NCBI GenBank assembly: GCA_022824725.1
Contig: JAJDZH010000352.1
Coordinates: forward strand, 1-38,494
DNA from: Thermoanaerobaculia bacterium
GTDB lineage: Bacteria > Acidobacteriota > Thermoanaerobaculia > Multivoradales > Multivoraceae
DNA length: 38,494 nt
Reading direction: 5' to 3'
The stretch's first letter is position 1, and the number at the start of each line of letters is the position of its first letter. Below the pieces are notes generated by a model. It saw only the letters and a program-made list of their open reading frames with translations, was not told the DNA's origin and searched no databases. This document shows, piece by piece, positions 8,459 through 18,955 of the stretch. Both the position numbers and the translations under genes were made by a program.

Positions 8459-9328
8459 TCAGCGGCCTTGGCCGGCGTCGAGCGCTGAGGCCACAAGGAC
8501 CGCCATCTGCTCCGGATCCTCCAGCGGGCCGAGGTGGCCGAGCCCCTCGACCTGAAGGAAGAGCACGTTCGGCAACTCGCTCACGATCGCTTCGGCCCAG
8601 TACGCGGGTCCCGGTATGAGCACGGATCCCCGCATCAGGGTCACCGGGCACTCCACTTGGCGGAGCCCATCCCAGGCACGGTGGCGGGGCCCCATGAGGT
8701 AGAGCTGCGCCTCGACGTCGGGGTGGCACTTGATCTCGACCGCGCCGTCCGTCGACGGTGCGAAACCATGCCGGACGTACACGTCGAGCGCTTCCGGGTC
8801 GATCAGCGAGTAAGGCACCTTCTCCGCGTAGTTGGCGACGGCGGCTTCGTACGACGAGAAGCGTCTGCGGCGACGCCGGGTCCGTTCGACCCAGACCCCG
8901 AGGCGGGCGTCGTCGTCCGTGACGCCCGGTGGATAGATGACCGGTTCGTAGCAGACGAGGCCGGCGAACAGGCCCGGCCGCTTGGGCGCGATCATCAGCA
9001 GCGCGGCGGCGCCCATCGAGTGGCCGAAGCCGAACAGCGGCCTTTCGGCGCCGAGTTCCAGCGCGTCGATCACCGCGACCAAATCCTCCGCACAGCTTTC
9101 CCAGCTGTAGTCGAGGCCGTCCGGCGCGGTCGCGTCGCCGTGCCCCCGCACGTCGACGCTGATCCGGCGAAAGCCGCCGAGGTGCTCGAGCATCGGGTCG
9201 TAGACCCGTCCGTGAAAGCCGGTGGCGTGACCGGCGATCAGGTCGGGGCCATCGCCGCCGAAGTCGTAGACGGCGAGTTCGACGCCGTCGGTGGACTGGA
9301 CGCGGTGGACGGAAACCGGTTCGAGCAT
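8459..9328 (-). CDS. Alpha/beta-fold hydrolase
   Basis: A 289-residue protein, unlike the hydrolase at 2860-3699 except for fold. It has a HATGFHGRVYDPM oxyanion region at about 34-46, SVDVRGHGDATAP, a nucleophile elbow GHSMG with Ser104, and a C-terminal GLGHLGPLEDPEQ carrying the likely catalytic histidine. The pattern is that of soluble alpha/beta hydrolases such as epoxide hydrolases, haloperoxidase-like proteins and lactonases. The substrate is not identifiable. It is a single gene, divergent from the histidine kinase across about 50 bases, and tail-to-tail with the sulfatase. The ATG at 9328 is the only early start; there is no Shine-Dalgarno, and a weak TAGTTT lies nine bases upstream. 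Confidence 0.82.
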   Translation of the reverse strand: MLEPVSVHRVQSTDGVELAVYDFGGDGPDLIAGHATGFHGRVYDPMLEHLGGFRRISVDVRGHGDATAPDGLDYSWESCAEDLVAVIDALELGAERPLFGFGHSMGAAALLMIAPKRPGLFAGLVCYEPVIYPPGVTDDDARLGVWVERTRRRRRRFSSYEAAVANYAEKVPYSLIDPEALDVYVRHGFAPSTDGAVEIKCHPDVEAQLYLMGPRHRAWDGLRQVECPVTLMRGSVLIPGPAYWAEAIVSELPNVLFLQVEGLGHLGPLEDPEQMAVLVASALDAGQGR

Positions 9329-9369
9329 CGGCCGGGGAAACTAGCAGCATCCGGTTCAGGCCCTCGTTG

Positions 9370-9375
9370 CAGAAT
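9370..9375 (+). promoter_or_regulatory. Predicted -10 element of the histidine kinase gene (leaderless)
   Basis: CAGAAT matches TATAAT at four positions and ends six bases before ATG 9382, which would make the start codon the 5' end of the mRNA. No clear -35 or Shine-Dalgarno is present. Confidence 0.35.
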
Positions 9376-9381
9376 AGGACG

Positions 9382-10524
9382 ATGCCCAAGCATGTGACCC
9401 GGTTCAGCCGGGGAAGCCGCCGCTCGGCGGAGAGTGTCCGCATCTGGCGGTTCCAGATCGGCTTCCTGCTGCTGTTTGCCATCACCGCCGTCCAGGTGGT
9501 GTGGTGGATGGTCGATCAGGAGAGGATCGCCGACCGCATCGCCGCCGACCGTGCCACGGAGTTCGAGCTGGATCGGGATGCGGCCGAATCAGCGCTTCGG
9601 GCCGGGCAGTCGCTCCAGGAGCTGAATGGCCTGTACCCGCACCTGGAGATCGATGTCGGGGGAGTACGGGTGCGCCCGGAGGCTCGCGAGAGTGTTGCGC
9701 GGGATCGTCGCAGCCACCTGAACCAGTACCGCTGGGAAGGGGGGTTCTTTCTCGCCGTTCTGGCGGGCGGGGTCCTCGTCCTCTGGGTTGTACTGCGCCG
9801 GGAGGGCGACCTGCTGAACCGCCAGCAGAACTTCCTCGCCGCGGTGTCCCACGAGTTGCGGAGTCCGCTGGCGAGCCTGCGGCTGACGACGGAGACGTTG
9901 CTGCTCCGTGATCTGGCGGCGGCGGATCGTCGCGAGCTGCTCGACCGCAACCTGGAGGATCTGAGACGTCTGGAACGGATGATCGGCAATCTCCTGGAGA
10001 CGAACCGCCTGGAGCATGCGAAGGTCGAGCCGCGCCGCGAACCGGTCGACCTGGCTGAGGCGGTGTCCCTCGCCTTCGCCGAACTCGGCCACCGGCACGA
10101 CGGCGGCGAGGGCATCCAGATCGAGGTCAGGGTCGAGGACGGCCTCGATCTGCAGGCGGACCCCGTGGGCCTGGGCACGGTGCTGCGGAACCTGATCGGC
10201 AACGCGATCGAGTCCGCCCAGGCGGCCGGCACGAGAGTGGAAGTCGTGGCGAGACGGCTGGACTCGATCGTCGAACTCGAGGTGCTCGACGACGGCGTCG
10301 GCTTCGACCCCGCGGACGGCCGTCGCCTGTTCGAGAAGTTCTACCGACCCGGCAGCGAGTTGCGGCGCGACAAGAAGGGCAGTGGTCTGGGGCTCTACCT
10401 GGTGCGGAGCTTCGTGACGCTCGAGGGAGGTGAAGTGGAGGCGAGCAGCGAGGGCCCGGGCCGCGGCGCGGTGTTCCGGGTCACATGGCCGACCAGGCGC
10501 CAGGCCGAGGGAGCGGCGTCGTGA
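9382..10524 (+). CDS. Membrane sensor histidine kinase
   Basis: A 380-residue sensor kinase. Two membrane segments (about residues 25-45 and 118-140) bracket a short extracytoplasmic sensor of about 70 residues. The cytoplasmic part has HisKA with the H box VSHELRSPL (His157), then HATPase_c with the N box LRNLIGNAIESA, G1 DDGVGFDP, F box FEKFYRP and G2 GSGLGLYLV. It should autophosphorylate on His157 and pass phosphate to the regulator encoded next, whose GTG overlaps its TGA. ATG 9382 is preferred over an in-frame TTG at 9367 because a -10-like hexamer lies exactly upstream. The signal sensed is unknown. Confidence 0.93.
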   Translation: MPKHVTRFSRGSRRSAESVRIWRFQIGFLLLFAITAVQVVWWMVDQERIADRIAADRATEFELDRDAAESALRAGQSLQELNGLYPHLEIDVGGVRVRPEARESVARDRRSHLNQYRWEGGFFLAVLAGGVLVLWVVLRREGDLLNRQQNFLAAVSHELRSPLASLRLTTETLLLRDLAAADRRELLDRNLEDLRRLERMIGNLLETNRLEHAKVEPRREPVDLAEAVSLAFAELGHRHDGGEGIQIEVRVEDGLDLQADPVGLGTVLRNLIGNAIESAQAAGTRVEVVARRLDSIVELEVLDDGVGFDPADGRRLFEKFYRPGSELRRDKKGSGLGLYLVRSFVTLEGGEVEASSEGPGRGAVFRVTWPTRRQAEGAAS

Positions 10525-11237
10525 GACCCGTAGTCGAAGACCAGGTGCGGGTCCTGCTGATCGAGGACGAGGAGAATCTCGCCGCCGGCATCCGCTTCAA
10601 CCTGGAGGCCGAGGGCCTCGACGTCGATTGGGTTCGCGACGGCGGGCAGGCGCTGGAACGGGTTCGGGATCCGCGCTACCAGCTCGTGATTCTCGACGTG
10701 ATGTTGCCGGGCGTGGACGGGTTCACGCTATGCGAGGAGGCGCGTAGAGCCGGCGTCGATACGCCCGTCCTCTTCCTGACCGCCAAGGCGGAGGTGTCCG
10801 ACCGGATTCGCGGCCTCGAGGCCGGAGGCGACGACTACCTCGCGAAGCCGTTTCACCTGACGGAGCTGCTGCTGCGGGTGCAGGCGATCCTCCGGCGACG
10901 GTCATGGCGTCCCGGCGACGCGCCTGACGCCGTGCGCTTCGGCGGCAACCACTTCGACTTCGCGGCCTTCGCCGGCGCCTCCTGGGACGGTCAGGCGCAG
11001 CAGTTGACCCAGAAGGAGGCGATGATCCTCAAGACCCTGGCGGAGCGGGAGGGTGAAGTCGTCTCGCGCGAGGACATCCTGGACCGCGTCTGGGGCTACG
11101 AGGCCTTTCCGTCGTCCCGGACAGTCGACAACTTCATCCTCCGGCTGCGCAAGCGCTTCGAGCCCGACCCCGAGCGGCCGCGACACTTCCACACCGTCCG
11201 CGGTGTCGGCTACCGGTTCACCGCCGACGCTGACTGA
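10521..11237 (+). CDS. OmpR/PhoB-family response regulator
   Basis: A 238-residue two-domain regulator. The receiver domain has the acidic pocket IEDEE at about 13-17, the phosphoacceptor Asp59 in VILDVMLPG, Thr/Lys switch residues in FLTAKAE, and YLAKPF. The C-terminal winged helix carries LTQKEAMILKTLAEREGEVVSR and a DNA-recognition helix around SSRTVDNFILRLRKRFE. It is the cognate partner of the upstream kinase. The GTG at 10521 overlaps the kinase stop (GTGA), giving translational coupling; an in-frame ATG at 10485 lies inside the kinase gene and is less likely. Its targets are not visible here, though the convergent FKBP gene and uppP (envelope functions) are plausible neighbours to test. 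Confidence 0.93.
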   Translation: MRPVVEDQVRVLLIEDEENLAAGIRFNLEAEGLDVDWVRDGGQALERVRDPRYQLVILDVMLPGVDGFTLCEEARRAGVDTPVLFLTAKAEVSDRIRGLEAGGDDYLAKPFHLTELLLRVQAILRRRSWRPGDAPDAVRFGGNHFDFAAFAGASWDGQAQQLTQKEAMILKTLAEREGEVVSREDILDRVWGYEAFPSSRTVDNFILRLRKRFEPDPERPRHFHTVRGVGYRFTADAD

Positions 11238-11247
11238 GCCGCGGGCG

Positions 11248-11976
11248 CTACTCGACTTCAAGCAGCTCGACCTCGAAGACAAGGGCGGCGGCGGGGGGAA
11301 TCGTGGGGGGTGAGCCGTGGGCGCCGTAGGCGAGTTCGGCGGGGATGAAGAGCTCCCACTTGGCGCCCGGCTTCATGAGTTGCAGGGCTTCGGTCCAGCC
11401 GGGGATCACGCCGCCTACCGGAAAGGTCGCCGGTTGGCCGCGGTCGTAGCTGCTGTCGAACTGGGTGCCGTCGATCAGGGTACCGCGGTAGTTGACGGTG
11501 ACCGCCTGGGTGGCCGTGGGGCTGTCCCCTTCTCCGGGGCGGATTTCGCGGTAGAGGAGTCCTGAATCCGTCTTGACGATGCCGTCTTCCCCGGCCTTCG
11601 CGGCCAGGAAGGCGGCGCTCTTGGCGGTGTTTTCCATCATGGCGGCCTTCCTCGCGCGGTCCGCGTGTTCCTGCATCTTCGTACTCAGTTCGCCCAGCAC
11701 GCTGTCGATCTCTTCGGATTCCATCGCCTCGGTTCCTTCCAGCGCGTCCATGAAGCCGCGGAGGACCAGGTCGGCGTCGAGGGTCAGATCCTCGGGATCC
11801 AGGTTGCTGCCGATGTTCACGCCGAGGGCGTAGGAGGCCTTCTCGTCCCAGGTTTCGGCGACCGGCGCTTCAGCTCCGTTGTCGGCGCCGGCCTCCTCCT
11901 GGGCGCAGGCCGGCAGCGTGGCAAGGAGTACGGGAATGGCGGCGGTCGACAGGACGGGGGTTCGTGGCTTGTTCAT
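11248..11976 (-). CDS. FKBP-type peptidyl-prolyl cis-trans isomerase, lipoprotein
   Basis: A 242-residue protein with a hydrophobic signal ending LLATLPACAQ, which predicts lipidation and export. An N-terminal dimerisation domain of the FkpA/Mip type (about 45-140) comes first. The FKBP catalytic domain (about 150-242) includes VTVNYRGTLIDGTQFDSS, FPVGGVIPGWTEAL and IPAELAYG. It should isomerise prolyl bonds and act as a periplasmic or outer-membrane folding factor. Two starts are possible, ATG 11985 and ATG 11976. I favour 11976 because TACGAT lies seven bases upstream, fitting the leaderless pattern seen at other genes. It is convergent with the response regulator, ten bases apart, and divergent from uppP. 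Confidence 0.9.
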   Translation of the reverse strand: MNKPRTPVLSTAAIPVLLATLPACAQEEAGADNGAEAPVAETWDEKASYALGVNIGSNLDPEDLTLDADLVLRGFMDALEGTEAMESEEIDSVLGELSTKMQEHADRARKAAMMENTAKSAAFLAAKAGEDGIVKTDSGLLYREIRPGEGDSPTATQAVTVNYRGTLIDGTQFDSSYDRGQPATFPVGGVIPGWTEALQLMKPGAKWELFIPAELAYGAHGSPPTIPPAAALVFEVELLEVE

Positions 11977-11983
11977 GGCGCGC

Positions 11984-11989
11984 ATCGTA
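11984..11989 (-). promoter_or_regulatory. Predicted -10 element of the FKBP gene
   Basis: TACGAT on the minus strand matches TATAAT at four of six positions. It lies seven bases before ATG 11976, so the mRNA would begin at or next to that start codon. Confidence 0.35.
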
Positions 11990-12022
11990 TCCGCAAGGGG
12001 AGGGTCGGCGTCACCGCTTCGC

Positions 12023-12028
12023 TATCCT
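12023..12028 (+). promoter_or_regulatory. Predicted -10 element of uppP (leaderless)
   Basis: TATCCT matches TATAAT at four of six positions and ends six bases before GTG 12035, so +1 would fall exactly on the start codon. No Shine-Dalgarno precedes the GTG. Confidence 0.45.
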
Positions 12029-12034
12029 CGCCGC

Positions 12035-12829
12035 GTGCAGCCGCTGCAGTTGATCCTCGTGGCACTCGTGCAGGGGCTGACCGAGTACCTGCCGATCAGC
12101 TCGACGGCGCACCTCATCCTGCTGCCGCGACTGTTCGGCTGGCCCGACCAGGGTCTGGCGGTCGACGTGGCGGCGAATACCGGCACGCTGGTGGCCGTCG
12201 TCGCCTACTTCCGAAAGGACCTTGCGGTCTACGTGCGGGCGCTGTTCCAGGGCGGCGACGCCGGCGACCCCGCTGCGAGGCGGATGATCCCGTTGCTGGC
12301 GCTTGCCTCGCTGCCGGTTCTCGTCGCCGGCATCGTGGCGGGCGACTGGATTGCCGGCGACGCCCGCAGTCCGGGCGTGATCGCCTGGGCGACGATCGGC
12401 TTCGGCCTGGTGCTTGGCGCCACGGATCGCTGGGGGGCGCAAGAGCGCCGGCTGGAGCAGGTGAACTGGCGGAACGCCCTGGTGTTCGGGCTGGCGCAGG
12501 CAGCGGCGCTCATTCCGGGCGCCTCCCGGGCCGGAGTCGTCATGAGCGCCGGCCGTCTGCTCGGCTTCGACCGCGAGTCGTCGGCCCGCTTCGCCTTCCT
12601 GCTGGCGCTGCCGGTGGGCGTCTTCGTCGCCGGCAAGGACAGCCTGGACCTGATGAGCGGCACGCTGCCGCTGTCCCAACTGCCGTCGCTGCTCCTGGTC
12701 GCCGCGCTGTCGGCGGTGGTCGGCTACCTGGTCATCGGCGGCCTGCTCGGCTGGCTCAGACGGCGCAGCCTGCAGCTCTTCGTCGGCTACCGGCTGGCGC
12801 TGGGCTCCGTGCTGCTCGTGGTCTTCTAG
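12035..12829 (+). CDS. uppP: Undecaprenyl-diphosphatase (UppP/BacA)
   Basis: A 264-residue integral membrane enzyme, normal length for the family. It carries both signature segments, GLTEYLPISSTAHLILLP near the N-terminus and PGASRAGVVMSAGRLLGF in the second half, with several hydrophobic helices. It dephosphorylates undecaprenyl diphosphate to recycle the lipid carrier for peptidoglycan and other envelope polymers, and is known to confer bacitracin tolerance when abundant. The start is GTG 12035, directly before the conserved QPLQLILVALVQG helix; longer in-frame extensions lack family similarity. A TATCCT hexamer six bases upstream suggests a leaderless transcript. It is divergent from the FKBP lipoprotein gene, another envelope function. 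Confidence 0.95.
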   Translation: MQPLQLILVALVQGLTEYLPISSTAHLILLPRLFGWPDQGLAVDVAANTGTLVAVVAYFRKDLAVYVRALFQGGDAGDPAARRMIPLLALASLPVLVAGIVAGDWIAGDARSPGVIAWATIGFGLVLGATDRWGAQERRLEQVNWRNALVFGLAQAAALIPGASRAGVVMSAGRLLGFDRESSARFAFLLALPVGVFVAGKDSLDLMSGTLPLSQLPSLLLVAALSAVVGYLVIGGLLGWLRRRSLQLFVGYRLALGSVLLVVF

Positions 12830-12927
12830 CCGGCTCGTCCACGACCGCGAAAGGCAGCGCAGCGCGACGCGGCGCCGCTGCCTGAACTGCTCGATCGCGC
12901 AAGCATCGCGAAAGAAGTAGAGGAGTT

Positions 12928-12949
12928 CGCCCAAATGCCACCTTGGGCG
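12928..12949. repeat. Inverted repeat upstream of the LuxR-type regulator gene
   Basis: A perfect 7-base inverted repeat, CGCCCAA and TTGGGCG, is separated by eight bases. It ends 16 bases before the regulator's GTG start and overlaps its likely promoter region. It could be an operator for a dimeric regulator, possibly the gene's own product. No T-run follows, so it is not a terminator. Confidence 0.4.
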
Positions 12950-12965
12950 GCTAGCCTTCGTGCTC

Positions 12966-14114
12966 GTGAGCTCACTCGTTCCCTTCGATCGAATCCTCGC
13001 GTTGCTGCATCGGGCCGCCCTCGACGACGTGCACTGGCCCGCCGCCACCGCCCTGATCGAACATGCCTGTGGCGCCACGGGAAACGTCCTGACGGTCTGC
13101 CAAGGCACCGGCAACGGGGCGCGCGTCCTCTTCGCCCGGTTGCTCTACGGCGGCGAGCCTCGACAGGACCTGGCGCAGGAGTACTTCGACGTGTACTACG
13201 CCCACGACGAAGGGCCGCCCCGCCTCGCGGAGCGGCCTGTCGGCCAACTGGTCAATGTTCCCGACCTGTACACCCAAAGGGAGTTGAGGACGTCGGCGGC
13301 GTACAACGAGGGATGGGGCCGCGGCCAAGGCCAGAACGGCTTGATTACGCGCCTCGACTGGGTGGACGGCCTGAGTGTGGTCTGGGCTATCGGCAACCCG
13401 ATCGCTAGCGGCGGCTGGCAGTCGGCTCAGCTCCGGTTGATCGAGTCTCTGCTGCCGCATGTCCGCCACGTGGTTCGGGTTCGTCAGGCGCTGGCCGGCG
13501 CCGAGGCGTTGAGCGGGGGGCTGGCCGGTCTGCTGGACAACAGCCGGATCGGCGTCCTGCGCCTGGACCGCCACGGGCGCGTGGTGGCGGCGAACGCCCC
13601 TGCCCGGGACATTCTGCGCCGCGGCGAGGGCTTGTCCGACCGGAACGGCGCCCTGCACGCTTCGCTGCCGGCGGATGACGGTGGTCTGCAGCGGCTGCTG
13701 AAAGGCGCGCTGCCGGTGTTCGGGAGCGAGACGCCGCCGAGGGGCGGCTCGATCAGGATCCAGCGGCCCTCGCTTCGGTCTCGGCTGGAGCTTCACGTAC
13801 ACGCCATCGACGCCAGGCAGGCGGACTTCGGGGGCCGCCGGGTGGCGGCCCTGGTGCTCGTGGTCGACCCGGAGAACCGCCCGTGCATCGACCCGGTCCG
13901 GTTGTCGATGCTGCTCGACCTGTCGCCGTCGGAGGCCCGGGTGTCGGCGCTGCTGGCCGAGGGCCGGCCGGTACGAGAGATCGCCTCGACCGCGGGCTAC
14001 AAGGAAAGCTACGTTCGCTGGCTTCTGAAGCAGGTCTACAAGAAGCAGGGAGTGTCCGGGCAGGTCGCCCTGGTGCAGCGGGTTCTCACGGCGTACGCGT
14101 TTCCCCGGCGCTGA
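12966..14114 (+). CDS. LuxR-type helix-turn-helix transcriptional regulator
   Basis: A 382-residue protein with a C-terminal LuxR/GerE-type HTH (about 315-380): LSPSEARVSALLAEGRPV, then EIASTAGYKESYVRWLLKQVYKK. The first 300 residues have no family I can name with confidence. A middle segment (IGVLRLDRHGRVVAANAPARDIL) looks PAS-like, so a small-molecule or redox sensor is plausible. Two GTG codons, 12960 and 12966, are possible starts. I chose 12966 because a TAGCCT hexamer lies eight bases before it. The gene stands alone, convergent with leuB across 87 bases and preceded by a perfect inverted repeat that may be its operator. No autoinducer synthase gene is nearby, so quorum sensing is not implied. 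Confidence 0.82.
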   Translation: MSSLVPFDRILALLHRAALDDVHWPAATALIEHACGATGNVLTVCQGTGNGARVLFARLLYGGEPRQDLAQEYFDVYYAHDEGPPRLAERPVGQLVNVPDLYTQRELRTSAAYNEGWGRGQGQNGLITRLDWVDGLSVVWAIGNPIASGGWQSAQLRLIESLLPHVRHVVRVRQALAGAEALSGGLAGLLDNSRIGVLRLDRHGRVVAANAPARDILRRGEGLSDRNGALHASLPADDGGLQRLLKGALPVFGSETPPRGGSIRIQRPSLRSRLELHVHAIDARQADFGGRRVAALVLVVDPENRPCIDPVRLSMLLDLSPSEARVSALLAEGRPVREIASTAGYKESYVRWLLKQVYKKQGVSGQVALVQRVLTAYAFPRR

Positions 14115-14130
14115 CGGCCGGCGACGGTAC

Positions 14131-14142
14131 CCGCGATCGCGG
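14131..14142. repeat. Perfect 12-base palindrome between convergent genes
   Basis: CCGCGATCGCGG lies in the 87-base gap between the LuxR-type gene and leuB. It contains the octamer GCGATCGC. There is no loop or T-tract, so a terminator role is doubtful; a protein-binding or methylation site is possible. Confidence 0.3.
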
Positions 14143-14201
14143 ACGCCACGGCGGTTCCGGACGGTTGCCGCCCGTAGCTGCTGTCGCCAGCTGCGTCGCG
14201 G

Positions 14202-15272
14202 TCAGACTTCGCCGATTCTGGCGGTGATGGCTCCGCCCATCTCCGCCGTGGACACGGCCGGCTGCCCTTCGGGCGCCAGATCGGCGGTACGGAATCCGTC
14301 GTCCAGCACCGCGGCGACCGCCGCCTCGACCCGGGCCGCCTCGGCTTCCAGGTCGAGGCTGTGGCGGAGCAGCATCGCGGCGCTCAGGATGGCGCCGATC
14401 GGGTTGGCGATGCCGCGGCCGGCGATATCGGGCGCGGAACCGTGGACCGGCTCGTACAGGCCCTGGCTGCCGGCGCCCAGGGACGCCGAAGGCAGCATGC
14501 CGAGCGAGCCGGCGAGGATCGCCGCCTCGTCGCTCAGGATGTCGCCGAACATGTTGCCGGCGAGGATCACGTCGTACTCCGCGGGCGAGCGCATCAACTG
14601 CATCGCGAAGGCGTCAACGAGGTGATGGCTGACCTCGACGTCCGGATACGCGCTGGCGACTTCCGTCACGGAACGCCGCCAGAGCCGCATCGAGGCCAGC
14701 ACGTTCGCCTTGTCGACCGACGCGACCTTGCCGCGGCGACCCCTCGCCGCCCGCAGCGCGACCCGGGCGACGCGCTCGACCTCGGCGGTGGAGTAGACGA
14801 GAGTGTCGTGCGCCACGTCGCCGTCGCCCTGCTCCTGGCGGGGGCCGAAGTAGATGCCGCCGGTCAGCTCCCGTACGAACAGCAGGTCGACGCTCCGCAG
14901 CAGTTCGGGCCTGAGCGGCGCGAACTCGATCAGCGACTCGAACACAGGTACCGGGCGCAGGTTGGCGAACAGGCCCATCTCGGCGCGCAGGTCGAGGAGT
15001 CCCTGCTCAGGCCGGAGTTCGGCGCTCGGGTCGGACCACTTCGGGCCACCGACGGCGCCGAGCAGCACCGCGTCGGCCGCCTTGCACGCGGCCAGCGTGG
15101 CTGGCGGCAGCGGGTTCCGGTAGTCGTCGATCGCGTTGCCGCCCATCGGCTGGGACTCGAGCTGGAACTCGTGTCCGCCGAGGTCGGCCACGACCTTCAG
15201 GACGCGGGACGCTTCCTCGGTGACTTCGGGTCCTATGCCGTCGCCGGGCAGGAGGACGATGTTCGCCTGCAT
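14202..15272 (-). CDS. leuB: 3-isopropylmalate dehydrogenase
   Basis: A 356-residue protein matching LeuB throughout. It has [11 protein letters not shown] at the N-terminus, [10 protein letters not shown], the arginine-bearing [32 protein letters not shown], the metal-binding DILSDEAA and the cofactor segment [18 protein letters not shown]. It oxidises 3-isopropylmalate with NAD+ to 2-oxoisocaproate in leucine synthesis. With citramalate synthase in the same window it probably also oxidises 3-methylmalate to 2-oxobutyrate for isoleucine. It is the last gene of the eight-gene ilv-leu operon, starting 14 bases after leuD, and is convergent with the LuxR-type gene. Confidence 0.96.
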   Translation of the reverse strand: MQANIVLLPGDGIGPEVTEEASRVLKVVADLGGHEFQLESQPMGGNAIDDYRNPLPPATLAACKAADAVLLGAVGGPKWSDPSAELRPEQGLLDLRAEMGLFANLRPVPVFESLIEFAPLRPELLRSVDLLFVRELTGGIYFGPRQEQGDGDVAHDTLVYSTAEVERVARVALRAARGRRGKVASVDKANVLASMRLWRRSVTEVASAYPDVEVSHHLVDAFAMQLMRSPAEYDVILAGNMFGDILSDEAAILAGSLGMLPSASLGAGSQGLYEPVHGSAPDIAGRGIANPIGAILSAAMLLRHSLDLEAEAARVEAAVAAVLDDGFRTADLAPEGQPAVSTAEMGGAITARIGEV

Positions 15273-15286
15273 GGGGAGTCGCTCGC

Positions 15287-15910
15287 TCAGCCCGACCGGG
15301 TGTCGAGCCGCGCCGGGTGGGCGGCCTCGAATGCCTGGATCGAGGACGCCTGGTTCAGCAGGTAGCCGAGCTGATCCGTGCCGTCGAGCAGGCAGCGACG
15401 GGCGAAGGGGTCGACCTCGAAGTTCGTCTCGCCGCCGGCGGGCAGGCTGAGGGTCTGCGCCTCGAGGTCGATCGTGACCTCGGCGGCCGGATCCGCGGCG
15501 ACGGCGTCGAACAACGACGCGGAGACTTCTTCGGTTACCGGTACGACGAGGAGGCCGTTCTTCAGCGAGTTGCTGCGGAAGATGTCGGCGAAGGAGGTGC
15601 TGATGACCGCGCGGAAGCCATAGCCGACGAGGGCCCAGGGCGCGTGCTCTCGCGAGCTGCCGCAGCCGAAGTTGTCGCCGGCGAGCAGGATTCTGGCGTC
15701 TGCGTGCTCGGCACGGTTCAGCACGAAGTCGGCGATGGGCTCGCCTTCGGGATCGCCGTCCCGGTAGCGCCAGCGGCAGAACAGGCCGGAGGCGAGGCCG
15801 CTGCGGTCTGTGACCTTCAGGTAGGACGCCGGGATGATCTGGTCCGTGTCGACGTTCTGGATCGGCAGCGGCGCCATCGTGCCGCTGAAGCGGGTGAAGC
15901 TCTTGCTCAC
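15287..15910 (-). CDS. leuD: 3-isopropylmalate dehydratase small subunit
   Basis: A 207-residue protein with the LeuD hallmarks: [20 protein letters not shown] near the N-terminus, [15 protein letters not shown], and [16 protein letters not shown]. It forms the isopropylmalate isomerase heterodimer with LeuC, moving the hydroxyl group of 2-isopropylmalate, and by inference also isomerises citramalate. The GTG at 15910 overlaps the leuC stop codon (GTGA), so translation is coupled, which suits a 1:1 complex. An internal ATG would remove the conserved FTRFSGT lead-in and is not favoured. It is followed 14 bases later by leuB. Confidence 0.96.
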   Translation of the reverse strand: MSKSFTRFSGTMAPLPIQNVDTDQIIPASYLKVTDRSGLASGLFCRWRYRDGDPEGEPIADFVLNRAEHADARILLAGDNFGCGSSREHAPWALVGYGFRAVISTSFADIFRSNSLKNGLLVVPVTEEVSASLFDAVAADPAAEVTIDLEAQTLSLPAGGETNFEVDPFARRCLLDGTDQLGYLLNQASSIQAFEAAHPARLDTRSG

Positions 15911-17324
15911 GACAGCACCTCGCGGACGTCGGTGACGCGACCCGTGATCGCCGATGCGGCCGCGGTCAGGGGGCTGGCCAGGAAGGTGCGCCCGCCGGCG
16001 CCCTGCCGCCCCTCGAAGTTGCGGTTCGAGGTGCTGACGGCGTACTGGCCGGGCGCGAGCTGGTCGCCGTTCATCGCCAGGCACATGGAGCAGCCGGCTT
16101 CGCGCCACTCCGCGCCGGCGTCGACGAAGACCTGGGCGAGACCGTCCCGTTCGGCCTGCCGCTTGACGGCGTCGGAGCCGGGCACGATGAGCACCCGCAA
16201 GCCGTCGGCGACCTTGCGGCCGCGCAGCACGTTCGCCGCGGCCACCAGGTCGCTGTATCGCGAGTTCGTGCAGCTTCCGACGAAGACGACGTCGATCGGC
16301 TTGCCCTGAAGCTGCTGGCCGGGTTCGAGGGCCATGTAGTCGAGCGCCTTGCGGAAGGACGCCCGCTTCTCGGGTTCGATGGCGTCGTCTTCCGGTACCG
16401 CTCCCGCGATCGGGATCGCCATGCCGGGGTTCGTGCCGTACGTGACCATCGGCTCGAGCGCGGAGCCGTCGAGAGTCGTGGTCCGGTCGTAGGCCGCCCC
16501 GTCGTCGGTGGGCAGCGACCGCCAGTCGTCCACGGCCCCCTCCCAGGCGTCGCCGGCGGGCGCCATCGGGCGGCCTTCCAGGTACGCGAAGGTAACGTCG
16601 TCGGGGGCGATCAGGCCGGCGCGGGCGCCGCCCTCGATCGACATGTTGCAGACCGTCATCCGGCCTTCCATGTCGAGGGCGCGGATGGCTTCGCCGGTGT
16701 ACTCGAAGACGTGCCCCGTGCCGCCGCCGATGCCGAGCCGGGCGATCACCGCCAGGATGATGTCCTTGGCGACCACGCCCTCCTGCAGGCGGCCGTCGAT
16801 GCGCACCTCGTACGTCTTCGGCCGGTGCTGGAGCAGGCACTGGGTGGCGAGCACGTGGCCGACCTCGCTGGTGCCGATGCCGAAGGCGAGGGCCCCGACC
16901 GCGCCGTGCGTGCTCGTGTGGCTGTCGCCGCAGACGACGGTCATGCCGGGCTGGGTGGCGCCGAGCTCGGGGCCGATCACGTGGACGATGCCGCGGCGCT
17001 CGTCGCCCATCGCGTAGAGCGGGATCCCGTGCCGTTCGCAGTTCGCCAGCAACCGATCGAGTTGCGCGGAGCCCTCCGGGTCGAGCACGCGCAGCTTTGC
17101 CGTGTCGATCGAGGGATCGGTCGGCGTGGAGTGGTCCATCGTCGCCAGCGTCAGGTCGGGCCGCCGCACGGGGAGCCCGCGCTCGGCCAGCTCGGTGAAC
17201 GCCTGCGGCGAGGTCACCTCGTGCACCAGGTGCAGGTCGACATAGAGAGTCGCGGGCAGGCCCTCGGCCTCCGTGGCGACCAGGTGGCGCCGCCAGATCT
17301 TCTCGAACAGCGTCCTCGGTCGAC

Positions 17325-17328
<4 letters not shown>
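15907..17328 (-). CDS. leuC: 3-isopropylmalate dehydratase large subunit
   Basis: A 473-residue aconitase-family protein. The three iron-sulfur cysteines are present: Cys353 in [11 protein letters not shown], and Cys413 and Cys416 in GCSMCLAMN. Other landmarks are [36 protein letters not shown] and [14 protein letters not shown]. With LeuD it binds a [4Fe-4S] cluster and isomerises 2-isopropylmalate to 3-isopropylmalate. The same enzyme probably serves the citramalate route to isoleucine. ATG 17328 overlaps the leuA stop codon (ATGA), and the gene overlaps leuD by four bases, so leuA, leuC and leuD form one coupled block. Confidence 0.96.
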
Positions 17329-18953
<1,625 letters not shown>

Positions 18954-18955
18954 CG

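Noticed and set aside
12850-12885. Inverted repeat GGCAGCG/CGCTGCC after uppP as a terminator
   Set aside because: The arms are separated by a long GC-rich loop and no T-tract follows, so evidence for termination is insufficient.
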